From Methylobacterium sp. PvR107 (GTDB lineage Bacteria; Pseudomonadota; Alphaproteobacteria; Rhizobiales; Beijerinckiaceae): a stretch of DNA of 64,000 bases. The stretch lies in contig NZ_JAFIBW010000001.1 in NCBI RefSeq assembly GCF_017833295.1, positions 5,332,001 through 5,396,000 of the forward strand, read 5' to 3'. Positions 1 through 7,734 of the stretch are shown here, one piece after another (the first letter of the stretch is position 1; the number at the start of each line of letters is the position of its first letter). The translations under genes were made by a program, and so were the position numbers. Under the pieces are notes generated by a model. That model had not been told where the DNA came from, did not search any database, and saw only the letters and a program-made list of their open reading frames with translations.

Positions 1-764
1 GCGGCCCGCACCTCGGCCTCGGCGGCGGCCGTGGCCGCCTTCCGGTCGGTCTTGGCTTCGAAGGCGATCGGCGCCCCCCACACCACATGCACGTCGATGG
101 GGCCGCCCTGCACGAAGGCGGCGAGGTGCGGCGCCAGCTCCATGTCGCCGTACCAGGCGATCTCGGCGCGCTCGGCGCGCGTCACCGGAAGGCCGTTGCG
201 CCGGGGATAGGTGATCGCCAGGGGCTGAAGGCGGACCCGACCGCACCCGGCCTCGGCCTGCAGGGCGGCCCGGGCGGCGCCGACCAGGGCGGAGCGGAAC
301 GGCAGGAGCCGGGTGCCGTCGCTGGTCGTGCCCTCGGCGAACAGCACCACCAGCTCGCCCTCGGCCAGGCGATGTCCCATCGCGGCACTGACCGCGGCCG
401 TCGCCCCGCGGCGCTGCCGGTCGATGTAGATCGTGCGCTGCAGCGCCGCGAGCGCGCTGATCACCGGCCAGCCGGCGATCTCCGACTTCGCCACGAAGGA
501 GAGGGGGCGCAGCGAGCCGATCGCGGCGATGTCGAGCCAGGACACGTGGTTGGCGAGCACCAGAGCCGCTTCGCCGGGGGCGGGCGGCGACCCGCTCTGC
601 ATCACCCGAACCGAGAACAGGCGCAGGAAAATCCGGTGGAACAGGATCGGCGCCAGGGTCGCGCGGCGGCCCAGGAGCCGCAGGGCCAGCCAGTGCGGCG
701 GCCCCAATACCGCGAAGGCGAAGGCGAGGGCCGCAACGCGCCAGGCGATGCCGAAGCGGCTCAC
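1..764 (-). CDS. 1-acyl-sn-glycerol-3-phosphate acyltransferase (PlsC family), 3' end outside window
   Basis: PlsC-family enzymes transfer an acyl chain to lysophosphatidic acid at the inner membrane during phospholipid synthesis. The HX4D catalytic block reads NHVSWLD at residues 72-78, and the substrate-binding block EGTTSDG lies at 144-150. A hydrophobic stretch at about residues 10-30 could anchor the protein. The start is a GTG at 764, four bases beyond the rimI stop, so the gene is the last of a tsaB-rimI-plsC run read leftward. The C-terminus is cut by the left window edge, after about 254 residues. Some paralogues are ornithine-lipid acyltransferases (OlsA), which cannot be excluded. 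Confidence 0.85.
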   Translation of the reverse strand, partial: MSRFGIAWRVAALAFAFAVLGPPHWLALRLLGRRATLAPILFHRIFLRLFSVRVMQSGSPPAPGEAALVLANHVSWLDIAAIGSLRPLSFVAKSEIAGWPVISALAALQRTIYIDRQRRGATAAVSAAMGHRLAEGELVVLFAEGTTSDGTRLLPFRSALVGAARAALQAEAGCGRVRLQPLAITYPRRNGLPVTRAERAEIAWYGDMELAPHLAAFVQGGPIDVHVVWGAPIAFEAKTDRKAATAAAEAEVRA

Positions 765-768
765 GGCG

Positions 769-1284
769 TCACAGATCGGCGCTCATCGTCAGCGCGGTCG
801 CCCGGCTGCCGTCGGCCTTCAGATAATAGCCGGTGCGCGCGCCCACCTGCCGGAAGCCGTTGCGGGCGTAGAGCCGCAGCGCCGGGGCGTTGCCCTCGTC
901 AACCTCCAGATGGACCCGCGCGACGCCGGCGAGCGCGAGGCTCGACAGGTGCTCGCGCAGGAGCTTGCGGCTGTGTCCGCCGCCGCGGAGCGCCGGGGAC
1001 AGCACGACCGTCAGGATCTCCGCCTCGTCGGCGGCCCGACGCGAGAGCACGAAACCCTGGAGGGTGCCCGCCCGCCAGAGACCATGCGCCTGGGTCGAGC
1101 GCTCGCAGAGCATCCGCTCGAATTCGTGCGCATCCCAGGGGCGGGCGAAGGCGGTGGCGTGCAGGCGGGCGAGGGCAGGGGCCTGCGCGGCGTCCGTCAG
1201 CGGCGCCACGTAGGGCTCCGGCGTGAGCGCGTCCCACCACGCGAACCACCAATCGAAGGGCCAGAACGGGATCGGACGCGTCAT
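769..1284 (-). CDS. rimI: Ribosomal protein S18-alanine N-acetyltransferase RimI
   Basis: A GNAT-fold N-acetyltransferase of 171 residues. The acetyl-CoA loop is at about residues 99-106 (LRGGGHSR, a variant of RxxGxG/A), followed by the usual helix and the ending NAPALRLYARNGF at about 132-144. RimI is known to acetylate the N-terminus of ribosomal protein S18. Identity rests on the GNAT signature plus position: its ATG overlaps the tsaB stop (ATGA), the common tsaB-rimI arrangement in alphaproteobacteria. A Trp/Phe-rich N-terminal extension of about 25 residues is longer than in E. coli RimI. Confidence 0.85.
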   Translation of the reverse strand: MTRPIPFWPFDWWFAWWDALTPEPYVAPLTDAAQAPALARLHATAFARPWDAHEFERMLCERSTQAHGLWRAGTLQGFVLSRRAADEAEILTVVLSPALRGGGHSRKLLREHLSSLALAGVARVHLEVDEGNAPALRLYARNGFRQVGARTGYYLKADGSRATALTMSADL

Positions 1285-1955
1285 CGCCGGGCAATCCGCG
1301 CGTGGTCCTGGGGCCGCGCATCCGGGCCGCGCAGGTAGAGGGGACGCGCCAGCGCCTGGGCCGGATCGGCCACGAGCCCGAGCGATGCCACCGAAGCGAT
1401 ATCCGGCCCGCCGACACCGGCGACGCGGGCGGTGACGCCGCGCTCGGCCAGCGCGGTTGCGAGGATCGGCGCTCCGGAGCCGGCCAGCACCACCGGTCCG
1501 CGTCCGAGACGCTCGGCGGCCTCTTCGACCGCCAGATGAGCCGGGGCCAAGCCCTCGCCGTGGCCCAGTGCCTGGACGTAGACGGCCCCGTGCCGGGCGT
1601 CGATCGCGGCCGCGATCGTCCCCTCGAAAGTCTCGGCCAGCAGCGGCGCGAGCAGCGCCGAGAGCGTGCCGACGCCCACCACGGGCTTGCCAGTCGCGAG
1701 GCCGATAGCCCGGGCAGCCGAGAGGCCGACACGGAGACCGGTGTAGCTACCCGGTCCGACCGTGACGGCGACACGGTCGATGGCCGCGAAACCACCTTCC
1801 ACGCGGGCGATGACCCGCTCGATCAGCGGCAGCAGGGATTCGGCGTGGCCCCGCGCCATCGCGAGCGTCTCGGCCGAGAGCGGCGCCTCGGCATCGTCCG
1901 CCGCCACGCAGGCGGCGCAATGGTCCAGCGCCGTGTCGATGGCAAGAATACGCAC
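1281..1955 (-). CDS. tsaB: tRNA threonylcarbamoyladenosine biosynthesis protein TsaB
   Basis: TsaB is the ASKHA-fold partner of TsaD in making t6A37 on ANN-decoding tRNAs in the cytoplasm. The sequence opens with the family hallmark RILAIDTAL and carries GPGSYTGLRVG at about residues 70-80. I chose the GTG at 1955, not the GTG two codons upstream at 1961, because a GGAG ribosome site lies five bases before it and TsaB proteins normally begin with this residue. About 224 residues, usual for the family. It leads the leftward tsaB-rimI-plsC unit and overlaps rimI by four bases. Confidence 0.9.
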   Translation of the reverse strand: MRILAIDTALDHCAACVAADDAEAPLSAETLAMARGHAESLLPLIERVIARVEGGFAAIDRVAVTVGPGSYTGLRVGLSAARAIGLATGKPVVGVGTLSALLAPLLAETFEGTIAAAIDARHGAVYVQALGHGEGLAPAHLAVEEAAERLGRGPVVLAGSGAPILATALAERGVTARVAGVGGPDIASVASLGLVADPAQALARPLYLRGPDARPQDHARIARR

Positions 1956-2215
1956 GCTCACTCCCGCATGCCGGTCCGGACCGGCCGCCGCCTCCCTGCG
2001 GCCCCGAAGGGCGCGAAGAGTCTCCAGCGTTAGAGCAAAACGGCCGTCCCGTCAGCGTCGCGGGAGCGGAAGCACCCGCATCTGCGGTGGAGTGTTGCCG
2101 GCTTGCGCCGGTCGGCGCACCCCTGGACGGCGCGCCCTCAAGGGGGCCAACGATCGCGGCCCCCCGATGCCATGACGAGACCGGATCCGATGCCGAACCG
2201 CCGAGAAGCGTCCGC

Positions 2216-2782
2216 TCAGATAGCCTGGACCTCGCGGATTTCCGGCAGGAAGTGCCGGAACAGGTTCTGCACGCCGTGCCGCAGGGTCGCCGTCGAGGAC
2301 GGACAGCCCGAGCATGCGCCCTTCATCTCGAGGTAGACCACACCCTCCTTGTAGCCGCGGAACGTGATGTCGCCGCCATCGCCCGCCACTGCCGGTCGCA
2401 CGCGGGTCTCGAGCAGGTCCTTGATGGTGACGACCGTGTCGTGGTCGGCCTCGTCGTAGAATTCGTCGCTGGCCTCGATCTCGCCATGGCCGCCCTCAGC
2501 CATCACCGGTGCGCCGGACTGGAAATGCTCCATGATCGCGCCGAGCACGGCGGGTTTGACCTGGGCCCATTCGGAGCCGTCCTCCGCCTTGGTGACGGAG
2601 ATGAAGTCGTGCCCGAAATAGACGCCGGACACGCCCGGCACGGCGAACAACGCCGCGGCGAGCGGCGAGCGGGCGGCAGCCTCGGCGTCGCGGGCCTCGA
2701 AGGTCGATTCAGCGAGAACCACGCGGCCGGGCAGGAATTTCAGGGTCGCCGGGTTCGGCGTGGCTTCGGTCTGGATAAACAT
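2216..2782 (-). CDS. Nfu-type iron-sulfur cluster scaffold protein (NifU family)
   Basis: A 188-residue Fe-S carrier. The N-terminal Nfu domain begins with the diagnostic FIQTEATPNPATLKFLPG, and the C-terminal NifU domain carries the cluster-binding CSGC at residues 157-160 within KGACSGCPSST. Nfu proteins accept [4Fe-4S] clusters and hand them to apoproteins; the mitochondrial orthologue NFU1 serves lipoate synthase and respiratory complexes. The ATG at 2782 gives the standard N-terminus. It stands alone, 250 bp from tsaB, with no other isc/suf gene in the window. Confidence 0.93.
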   Translation of the reverse strand: MFIQTEATPNPATLKFLPGRVVLAESTFEARDAEAAARSPLAAALFAVPGVSGVYFGHDFISVTKAEDGSEWAQVKPAVLGAIMEHFQSGAPVMAEGGHGEIEASDEFYDEADHDTVVTIKDLLETRVRPAVAGDGGDITFRGYKEGVVYLEMKGACSGCPSSTATLRHGVQNLFRHFLPEIREVQAI

Positions 2783-2938
2783 GATGGGCTTCACTCCGCT
2801 GCGCCGGTTCAAGGCCGGCCGGGACAGGCGCCGCGAGGCACCGCCTCTCATGTGGGCCGGCAACCGGATTTTCTCAACCTGGGCTTGGGGTCGGGAGAGT
2901 GGACATTCCGCCCATCCCACGACAGGACGGGACCATTC

Positions 2939-3424
2939 GTGGTGCCAGAGGAGCCGGCATTGGACGTGACCGGGGACGAGAAGCGCGCCCAGGACCTGGC
3001 GACAGACCTGCGCGAGGTTGAGGCCAGGCTCGAGGCCGCGCGGGCGGAGGCGGCGTCCTTGAAGGTTCTGCTCGCCGTGCGCACGCATCAGCACGATCAG
3101 ACGTGGCAGGCCAGGCAGCGCCTCGCGGCGGAACGCGATGGCGCCGGGGCCCGGATCGCCGCGCTGAGCGCGGAGCGCGATGCGGCCGCCGCGCGCGCCG
3201 CGGGGGCTGTGGCCGAAGCCGACGAGCGCGCCGAGGCGGTCCGCACCGTCCTGAGCGCCGTTCTCGCCAGCATCGGCGCGCGCGCCCTCGACCGCCGGCG
3301 GTTTCAGGATCTCATCGCCCGCGCCGGCCGCGAGGCGCCGGATCATGGCCCCGGTGCCGCACGTCACGCCGTGCTGCTGGCCGAGGCGCGCCGCGTCCTG
3401 GGGATTCCCAGCCCGGGATCCTGA
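2939..3424 (+). CDS. Hypothetical coiled-coil protein
   Basis: Not recognised. The frame begins near tandem GTG codons at 2939 and 2942 (another GTG at 2966) and gives about 161 residues. Residues about 15-110 are rich in Ala, Glu, Arg and Leu with heptad-like spacing, suggesting one long coiled coil. The C-terminal 50 residues (RRFQDLIARAG onward) look like a short helical tail. It is divergent from the Nfu gene, with about 155 bp between starts. No signal peptide or membrane segment is visible. The start codon and the reality of the gene are uncertain, since Ala/Arg-rich frames are common at this GC. Confidence 0.45.
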   Translation: MVPEEPALDVTGDEKRAQDLATDLREVEARLEAARAEAASLKVLLAVRTHQHDQTWQARQRLAAERDGAGARIAALSAERDAAAARAAGAVAEADERAEAVRTVLSAVLASIGARALDRRRFQDLIARAGREAPDHGPGAARHAVLLAEARRVLGIPSPGS

Positions 3425-3665
3425 GATCCGCACCGTGGCTTGCGCGGGACGGGCGAGTCCTTCGTCACCACCGGGGGATCGGAACCCGCATTGAGGCCGC
3501 GGGACGCTGGGGTGTTGCGGTACGCGGGCCCCGCAGCAATGTCCTTCGCCGGAAGCCGTCACGGTGCTGCTCACGTACCCGGCGCCGCGCGGCGGGTAGC
3601 AGGGTTAACCGACGCTTAACCCTCGCCTCCCATCGTTGCATGCGGGACGGAGAGGAGATCACCGC

Positions 3666-4055
3666 ATGCAGATCAGCGAGCACCACGTGCGCGAATGCGC
3701 CTATTACATCTGGGAGAACGAGGGCCGGATTCACGGGCAGGCTGCCGCGCATTGGCTGCGCGCCGAAGCCGCGCTGCGCGCCAACGCCATGCTGGCGGCC
3801 GGCGCTGCCGACGAGGCGACCGTGAAGGCTGCGGCCCCGAAGGCCGCCAAGTCCGCGGCCAAGAGCGCCGTCAAGGCCCCTGCGAAGGCCGTCGCGTCCA
3901 AGGACGCCGCCGCGAAGGTCGCCGCGCCGAAGCCCGCCACCAAGGCAGCCGCCAAGCCGGCCGCGCCGAAGCCTGCCCGGGCCTCCAAGGTCGCCGTGAC
4001 GGCGGGCCTGGCCGCCAAGGCGAAGCCGGCACGCGCTCCGGCCTCGATGCATTGA
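3666..4055 (+). CDS. DUF2934 protein with Lys/Ala/Pro-rich histone-H1-like tail
   Basis: The first 45 residues form a DUF2934-type domain (REC-YYIWENEGRIHGQAAAHWL), a short motif frequent in rhizobial small proteins and of unknown function. Residues about 55-129 are an almost uninterrupted Ala/Lys/Pro tail with repeated AAPKAAKSAAK-like units, resembling the C-terminus of histone H1 and of bacterial H1-like proteins such as AlgP or HctB. The ATG at 3666 is preceded by AGGAG. A strong hairpin follows at 4091-4120. The basic tail suggests nucleic-acid binding; that is inference from composition. Confidence 0.75.
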   Translation: MQISEHHVRECAYYIWENEGRIHGQAAAHWLRAEAALRANAMLAAGAADEATVKAAAPKAAKSAAKSAVKAPAKAVASKDAAAKVAAPKPATKAAAKPAAPKPARASKVAVTAGLAAKAKPARAPASMH

Positions 4056-4090
4056 AGCGACGGCGCTCCGGCGCCACCGAGGATTCAACG

Positions 4091-4120
4091 GAAGCCCGCC
4101 CCGCAACAAGGGCGGGCTTC
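4091..4120 (+). terminator. Hairpin downstream of the DUF2934 gene, likely terminator
   Basis: An 11-bp perfect stem (4091-4101 with 4110-4120) closes an 8-base loop, 35 bases after the DUF2934 stop. Little T-tract follows, so Rho-independent strength is uncertain. Confidence 0.65.
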
Positions 4121-4209
4121 TGTCGTTCCGGCGGTCATCGCCGGAACAGGCCGGGTTCCGCCCGGTTGGTTGCGCTGATGCGGGCGCCGTGCACCGCGAT
4201 GAGGCTGCG

Positions 4210-4875
4210 ATGCGCGCGGTGATCTTCGACATTGACGGGACCTTGCTCGACAGCGTCGATCTGCACGCACGCGCCTGGGTGGACGCGTTCGCGCATTTCG
4301 GCGTGAAGACCGACGCGGCGAAGGTCCGCAGCCAGATCGGCAAGGGCGGCGACGAATTGATGCCCGTCTTCCTGCCGCAGGAGCGGATCGACCGTGAAGG
4401 GGACGTGATCGAAGCGTACCGCTCGGACCTGTTCAAGCAGAAGTACCTGCCCGAGGTTCGACCGTTCCCCGGGGTCCGCGCGCTGTTCGAGCGGATCCGC
4501 GGGGCCGGATCGAAGATCGCCTTGGCCTCCTCGGGCAAGCGCACCGAGGTCGAGCGGTACACGGATATTCTGAAGATCGGCGACCTCGTCGATGTCGCCA
4601 CCAGCTCGGACGACGCGGAACGCTCGAAGCCGCATCCGGACATCTTCGAAGCGGCGCTGAAGAAACTCGCCTGTATTCCGCCCGACGCGATCATCGTCAT
4701 CGGCGACACGCCCTACGATGCGGAGGCCGCTGCGAAAGCGGGCCTGCGCACGATCGGCGTCCTCTGCGGCGGTTTCCCGGAAGCCGACCTGTCCGCCGCG
4801 GGCTGCGTTGCGATCTATCGCGATCCGCAGGACCTGCTCGACGGGTTCGAGCATTCCGTGCTGACGACCGGCTGA
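4210..4875 (+). CDS. HAD-superfamily phosphatase (phosphoglycolate phosphatase-like)
   Basis: A 221-residue HAD subfamily IA hydrolase. Motif I is FDIDGT (nucleophile Asp7, acid Asp9), motif II lies in LASSGKRTE, motif III is the Lys in SKPHPDIF, and motif IV is IGDTPYDAEAA. A helical cap sits between motifs I and II. Relatives are phosphoglycolate or sugar-phosphate phosphatases; the substrate cannot be read from sequence. The ATG at 4210 has GAGG five bases upstream; an in-frame ATG at 4189 would add seven residues. It is a single gene between two intergenic stretches. Confidence 0.85.
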   Translation: MRAVIFDIDGTLLDSVDLHARAWVDAFAHFGVKTDAAKVRSQIGKGGDELMPVFLPQERIDREGDVIEAYRSDLFKQKYLPEVRPFPGVRALFERIRGAGSKIALASSGKRTEVERYTDILKIGDLVDVATSSDDAERSKPHPDIFEAALKKLACIPPDAIIVIGDTPYDAEAAAKAGLRTIGVLCGGFPEADLSAAGCVAIYRDPQDLLDGFEHSVLTTG

Positions 4876-5065
4876 ACGGTCGCTCTGGCAAGCCGTCTTC
4901 CTGTCTTACGTAGCGTCATCCACAGTTTCCCGCCCTGCTGTTGCGCTGCGGTAACGGAGCACGATGCCGGCTACCTAATCCAACGAAAGGGGCTGGTGCA
5001 GCCCGACCGAAAGGCGTAGCGAGCCGCCCGCCAATCTGGATTCTTTCGAAGGACGAGCGCCTCGT

Positions 5066-5272
5066 ATGCCCCAGACCCATCAGGCCAGCCCGGCCCGGCG
5101 CTTCGTGCCGTGCGCCAAGCCCCTGCCCGAGCAGATCGCGGAGGCGATCGACAGCCGGTCCACGCCCCTGAGCCAATTGCTCCGCCTGATGTCCGCGCTG
5201 GAGGCGGAGGGTGGCAACGAGGCCCTGCGCCTCCAGCTGCGCGCCCGGATCGGCGCGCCGCTCAACGCCTGA
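5066..5272 (+). CDS. Small hypothetical protein (68 aa)
   Basis: Not recognised. A short soluble protein with an N-terminal CAKPLP patch and a C-terminal helical part (LSQLLRLMSALEAEGG). A purine-rich GAAGGACGAG stretch lies 10-15 bases upstream of the ATG. It follows about 190 bp of non-coding sequence after the HAD gene and converges on the next, leftward gene. Codon use is similar to the neighbours, which supports it modestly. Confidence 0.5.
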   Translation: MPQTHQASPARRFVPCAKPLPEQIAEAIDSRSTPLSQLLRLMSALEAEGGNEALRLQLRARIGAPLNA

Positions 5273-5277
5273 GCGCG

Positions 5278-5577
5278 TCAGTGGCGCCGATGCCGCTGAC
5301 GATGCCGCCGGCCTGAGCGCCTCACGGGTTGGGCGGAGGCCGGGCTGATCCGCTTCATGCAGGCGAAGTAGATCTGCCGGCCGACGTCCTCGATCTGCAG
5401 GCCGCCCGGATTGGGCGCGGAGAAAACCTTGGCGCGCGCCTCCAACCGGCAGGCCGCGTCCTCCGGACTACGGATCGGCGGCTCGGCACGCGCCGATCCG
5501 CCCAACAGGATCGATCCCATGAGGATCCCGGACGCGATCGACGCGGGAAGCGCCCCTTTCCCCCAAATATTCGGCAT
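5278..5577 (-). CDS. Small exported hypothetical protein
   Basis: Not recognised. About 99 residues from the ATG at 5577 (an in-frame GTG at 5595 would add six). Residues about 8-32 look like a Sec signal peptide ending in ARA. The mature part has two Cys (DAACRL and FACMKR), which could form one disulfide in the periplasm, and a strongly basic C-terminal tail of Arg/His repeats. It neighbours another small exported protein at 5686-5964. Confidence 0.55.
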   Translation of the reverse strand: MPNIWGKGALPASIASGILMGSILLGGSARAEPPIRSPEDAACRLEARAKVFSAPNPGGLQIEDVGRQIYFACMKRISPASAQPVRRSGRRHRQRHRRH

Positions 5578-5685
5578 ACGGAATGCTGTCCTCACTCGGT
5601 CGAAAGGCAGAAATAGAGCATCTTCGCGACCCGTGAAGCTTCGTCAGACTGCTGGGTTCGATCGGCCCGTCCGCGGGAGCGGCGC

Positions 5686-5964
5686 TCATGGCACGATCCA
5701 GAGACATCGTCCCGCGCCGGCAATGGTGATGCACTCATAGGGGGCGCCCCCGATCATCGCCCGCTGCTCCACCGTCCCGATGTCGCGGCGCGCGATCCGG
5801 CGACACCCGGATTCCGGCAGGTTCTGATGGTCCGATCCCACTGCGGCGTCGATCCGGCGTGCCGCCAGCAGCGTGTCGCAGGCCGTCACGTCTGCAGTCT
5901 GAGCCTGCACGTTGCCCGACCAGAACAGGACGGGCGCAAGCACCAGAGCCAATCGGGAAGCCAT
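5686..5964 (-). CDS. Small exported Cys-containing hypothetical protein
   Basis: Not recognised. 92 residues. The ATG at 5964 has a good GAGG site five bases upstream, so I prefer it to the in-frame start at 5988. Residues 1-22 form a signal peptide (ASRLALVLAPVLFW, ending VQA). The mature chain has four Cys (TACDT, ESGCRR, YECIT, GRCLW), enough for two disulfides, so a periplasmic location is likely. It is read in the same direction as the exported protein at 5278-5577, 109 bp away. Confidence 0.65.
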   Translation of the reverse strand: MASRLALVLAPVLFWSGNVQAQTADVTACDTLLAARRIDAAVGSDHQNLPESGCRRIARRDIGTVEQRAMIGGAPYECITIAGAGRCLWIVP

Positions 5965-6067
5965 GTTTTCCTCGCCCGCGCGCCGCACCGGCTGCGGCCA
6001 ACCTCGCGGCGCCCCTCAACGCAGGGTCGGGCGCATTGGTTGCGGATTGCGCGGCCCTACAAACGCG

Positions 6068-6096
6068 ACGACGCCCGCTTGGGCGGCGGGCGTCGT
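6068..6096 (-). terminator. Hairpin terminator after the DUF6481 gene
   Basis: An 11-bp perfect stem (6068-6078 with 6086-6096) with a 7-base loop, 37 bases past the DUF6481 stop in the leftward direction. It also has a short T-run on the plus side, but no rightward gene ends here. Confidence 0.65.
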
Positions 6097-6132
6097 TTAC
6101 TCAGGAAAGCTGGAATCGAGGTCGATCAGCGC

Positions 6133-6513
6133 TCAGTGCTTGATCTTGGCCTTCGCCTTCCGAGCTGCATAGCGGGCGTCGCGCTGCGCCTTCTTGGCGA
6201 CGAGCTCGGCCGACTTGCGCTCCTGCGCCGCGGCGAGCTCGGCAGCCTCACGGGCCAGCTGGGCAGCGAGTTCCGCTTCCTCGCGCTGCTGCTTCTCTTC
6301 AGCGGCCTTCCGCTCGGCGGCGATCCGGGCCGCCTCGCGCTCGCGGGCGCGCTCCTCACGGGCCTGCGCGATTTCGGCCCGAGCCTTGGCTTTGGCAATC
6401 ACCTCCGGATCATCGGCCGGCGGGCGAGCCTTGAATTTGGCCAACAGCGCCGCCTTGGCGCTCTGGGAGTGCTGGCGACGGTCGTCGAAGTTCCTGTAGT
6501 CGAATGCGCTCAT
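6133..6513 (-). CDS. DUF6481 family protein (charged alpha-helical)
   Basis: 126 residues. The N-terminus FDYRNFDDRRQ and the long charged helix that follows match DUF6481, a family common in Hyphomicrobiales without assigned function. Residues about 40-115 are a near-continuous Ala/Glu/Arg/Lys helix, probably a coiled coil, ending in a Lys-rich tail. The ATG at 6513 has AAAGG four bases upstream. There is no signal peptide or membrane segment. It is monocistronic and followed by the hairpin at 6068-6096. Confidence 0.8.
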   Translation of the reverse strand: MSAFDYRNFDDRRQHSQSAKAALLAKFKARPPADDPEVIAKAKARAEIAQAREERAREREAARIAAERKAAEEKQQREEAELAAQLAREAAELAAAQERKSAELVAKKAQRDARYAARKAKAKIKH

Positions 6514-6639
6514 CTGACCTTTCTCGGTTGGTACGCTTGTTGAGTCTCAGGGACTTCCGGCACAGCCGGGAACACCGTCTCTGCCAGTCCCAATGCCGTC
6601 CCCGGGCATTGGAACCGCACCGATCCATCGGATACACCG

Positions 6640-6689
6640 ATGATCAGACCCGAGCGCTGGGCCACGCCGGAGCGCTCGGGTCTGATCAT
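6640..6689. repeat. Perfect 19-bp inverted repeat with 12-base spacer
   Basis: Arms 6640-6658 and 6671-6689 are exact reverse complements built around ATGATCAGACCCGAGCGCT. Nothing resembling a T-tract follows either side, and no gene ends nearby, so a REP-type element or a dyad protein-binding site is likelier than a terminator. Confidence 0.85.
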
Positions 6690-7325
6690 GTGCCGAAAAC
6701 GGAAAGCCCTTAACCGGAGCGGCGTCCCGGATGCAATCGCGATGACCTCCGCCCGGCGCGGGCAACGCGACAATTCAGGCCCTCTCTATAAAAAATCCGT
6801 CGGGCGATGCCGAAACACCGCAACGTGCCATACGCGCCGCTGACGGGAACAGAGTACGCGATCATGCCACTCGCTCGCTGCCCGCGACAGATAAGTGGCT
6901 CAAGGAAGTCCGGCAAGGATAGGACGGGCTTTCCCGAACGCCGTCTGGTCCGCACAGCATTGATGCGCGCCTGCCAAGCATGTCGCGAGATCCGCTCAGA
7001 GGCGAGGCGCCCCTAAGTCACGGCGCATTCGTAAACAGCAATCCTCATATGCGATTTTTACATCGGATACTCAGATCCTCCTAAAATGGGGCGATCGGGG
7101 AGGGCTGCGCGCGTCACAACTTTGATCCGGGATCCGCTTCCCGGGCAACGCGCGGCTGAACCCCATCGGCGTCGCCCTTCAGAGCGATGCTCCAGCCGGT
7201 GTCGCTCGGACGTCAAAGCCAAGCCCGATCTGACGTTGAACGCAGGTTATTCGGCTGGCAAGAACAACAACAGCGGGCTCGGCAACATGGCGACACGTTG
7301 CATTGCGGGTGTCCTCTCACAAAAT

Positions 7326-7347
7326 GGCTTCCGCACGCGCGGAAGCC
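7326..7347. repeat. Short hairpin in the gene-poor interval
   Basis: A 9-bp perfect stem (GGCTTCCGC with its complement) and 4-base loop. No T-run and no adjacent gene end; function unknown. Confidence 0.5.
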
Positions 7348-7539
7348 GGGCCATCCGTGATCGCGCCACGCCGCCCACAAAATGGGCAACGCTGCCGCGT
7401 GCTCGAGGGTCATCGAGCCGGATTGCCGAAATGCACATAAATGAGGCAGCCCAGCGAATCTGCTCAGGATGCCCGCTGCGGCATGAGCCCTGCTAAGGTC
7501 GACCCCTGCAGCCAGACCAAGGACAGCGCGAGGACCTTG

Positions 7540-7734
7540 ATGCTCGACCTATCCGCTTCCTTCGATCCCGAAGCGTATGCCGCGGCCGCGGCACCGCTGC
7601 TTGGGCTTTCCCTCGATCCCCGCTGGCTCGATTCCGTCACCGCCAATCTCCGCGTCCTGGCAAAGGCCGCCGAGTTGGTGAGCGGCTTCCCGCTTGCCGA
7701 CGAGGTCGAAGCTGCGCCGAGCTTCGAGGCATGA
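7540..7734 (+). CDS. AtzG-like small subunit (DUF4089) of the amidohydrolase
   Basis: A 64-residue protein. AtzG-like proteins are small partners that form a stable complex with the AtzE amidohydrolase (1-carboxybiuret hydrolase in the cyanuric acid pathway). The sequence is all-helical with the family pattern LGLSLDPRWLDSVTANLRVL at about residues 18-37 and a short acidic tail. The ATG at 7540 has GAGG seven bases upstream. Its stop overlaps the amidohydrolase start (ATGA at 7731-7734), which implies translational coupling and complex formation. It opens the amide-utilisation and ABC-importer unit. Confidence 0.8.
   Translation: MLDLSASFDPEAYAAAAAPLLGLSLDPRWLDSVTANLRVLAKAAELVSGFPLADEVEAAPSFEA

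Larger units (their letters stand above)
6514..7539. other. Gene-poor interval of about 1 kb
   Basis: I find no convincing gene here. Short open frames exist, but they lack ribosome sites and recognisable products. The interval contains the 19-bp inverted repeat at 6640-6689, an A/T-rich patch near 6785-6795 that may be promoter-like, and a 9-bp hairpin (7326-7334 with 7339-7347). Base composition is visibly less GC-biased than in the flanking genes. Confidence 0.6.

Noticed and set aside
7086..7496. 136-codon open frame in the gene-poor interval
   Set aside because: Arg/Ser-rich with no recognisable pattern, no ribosome site, and it contains a hairpin and repeated CACAAAATGG words.
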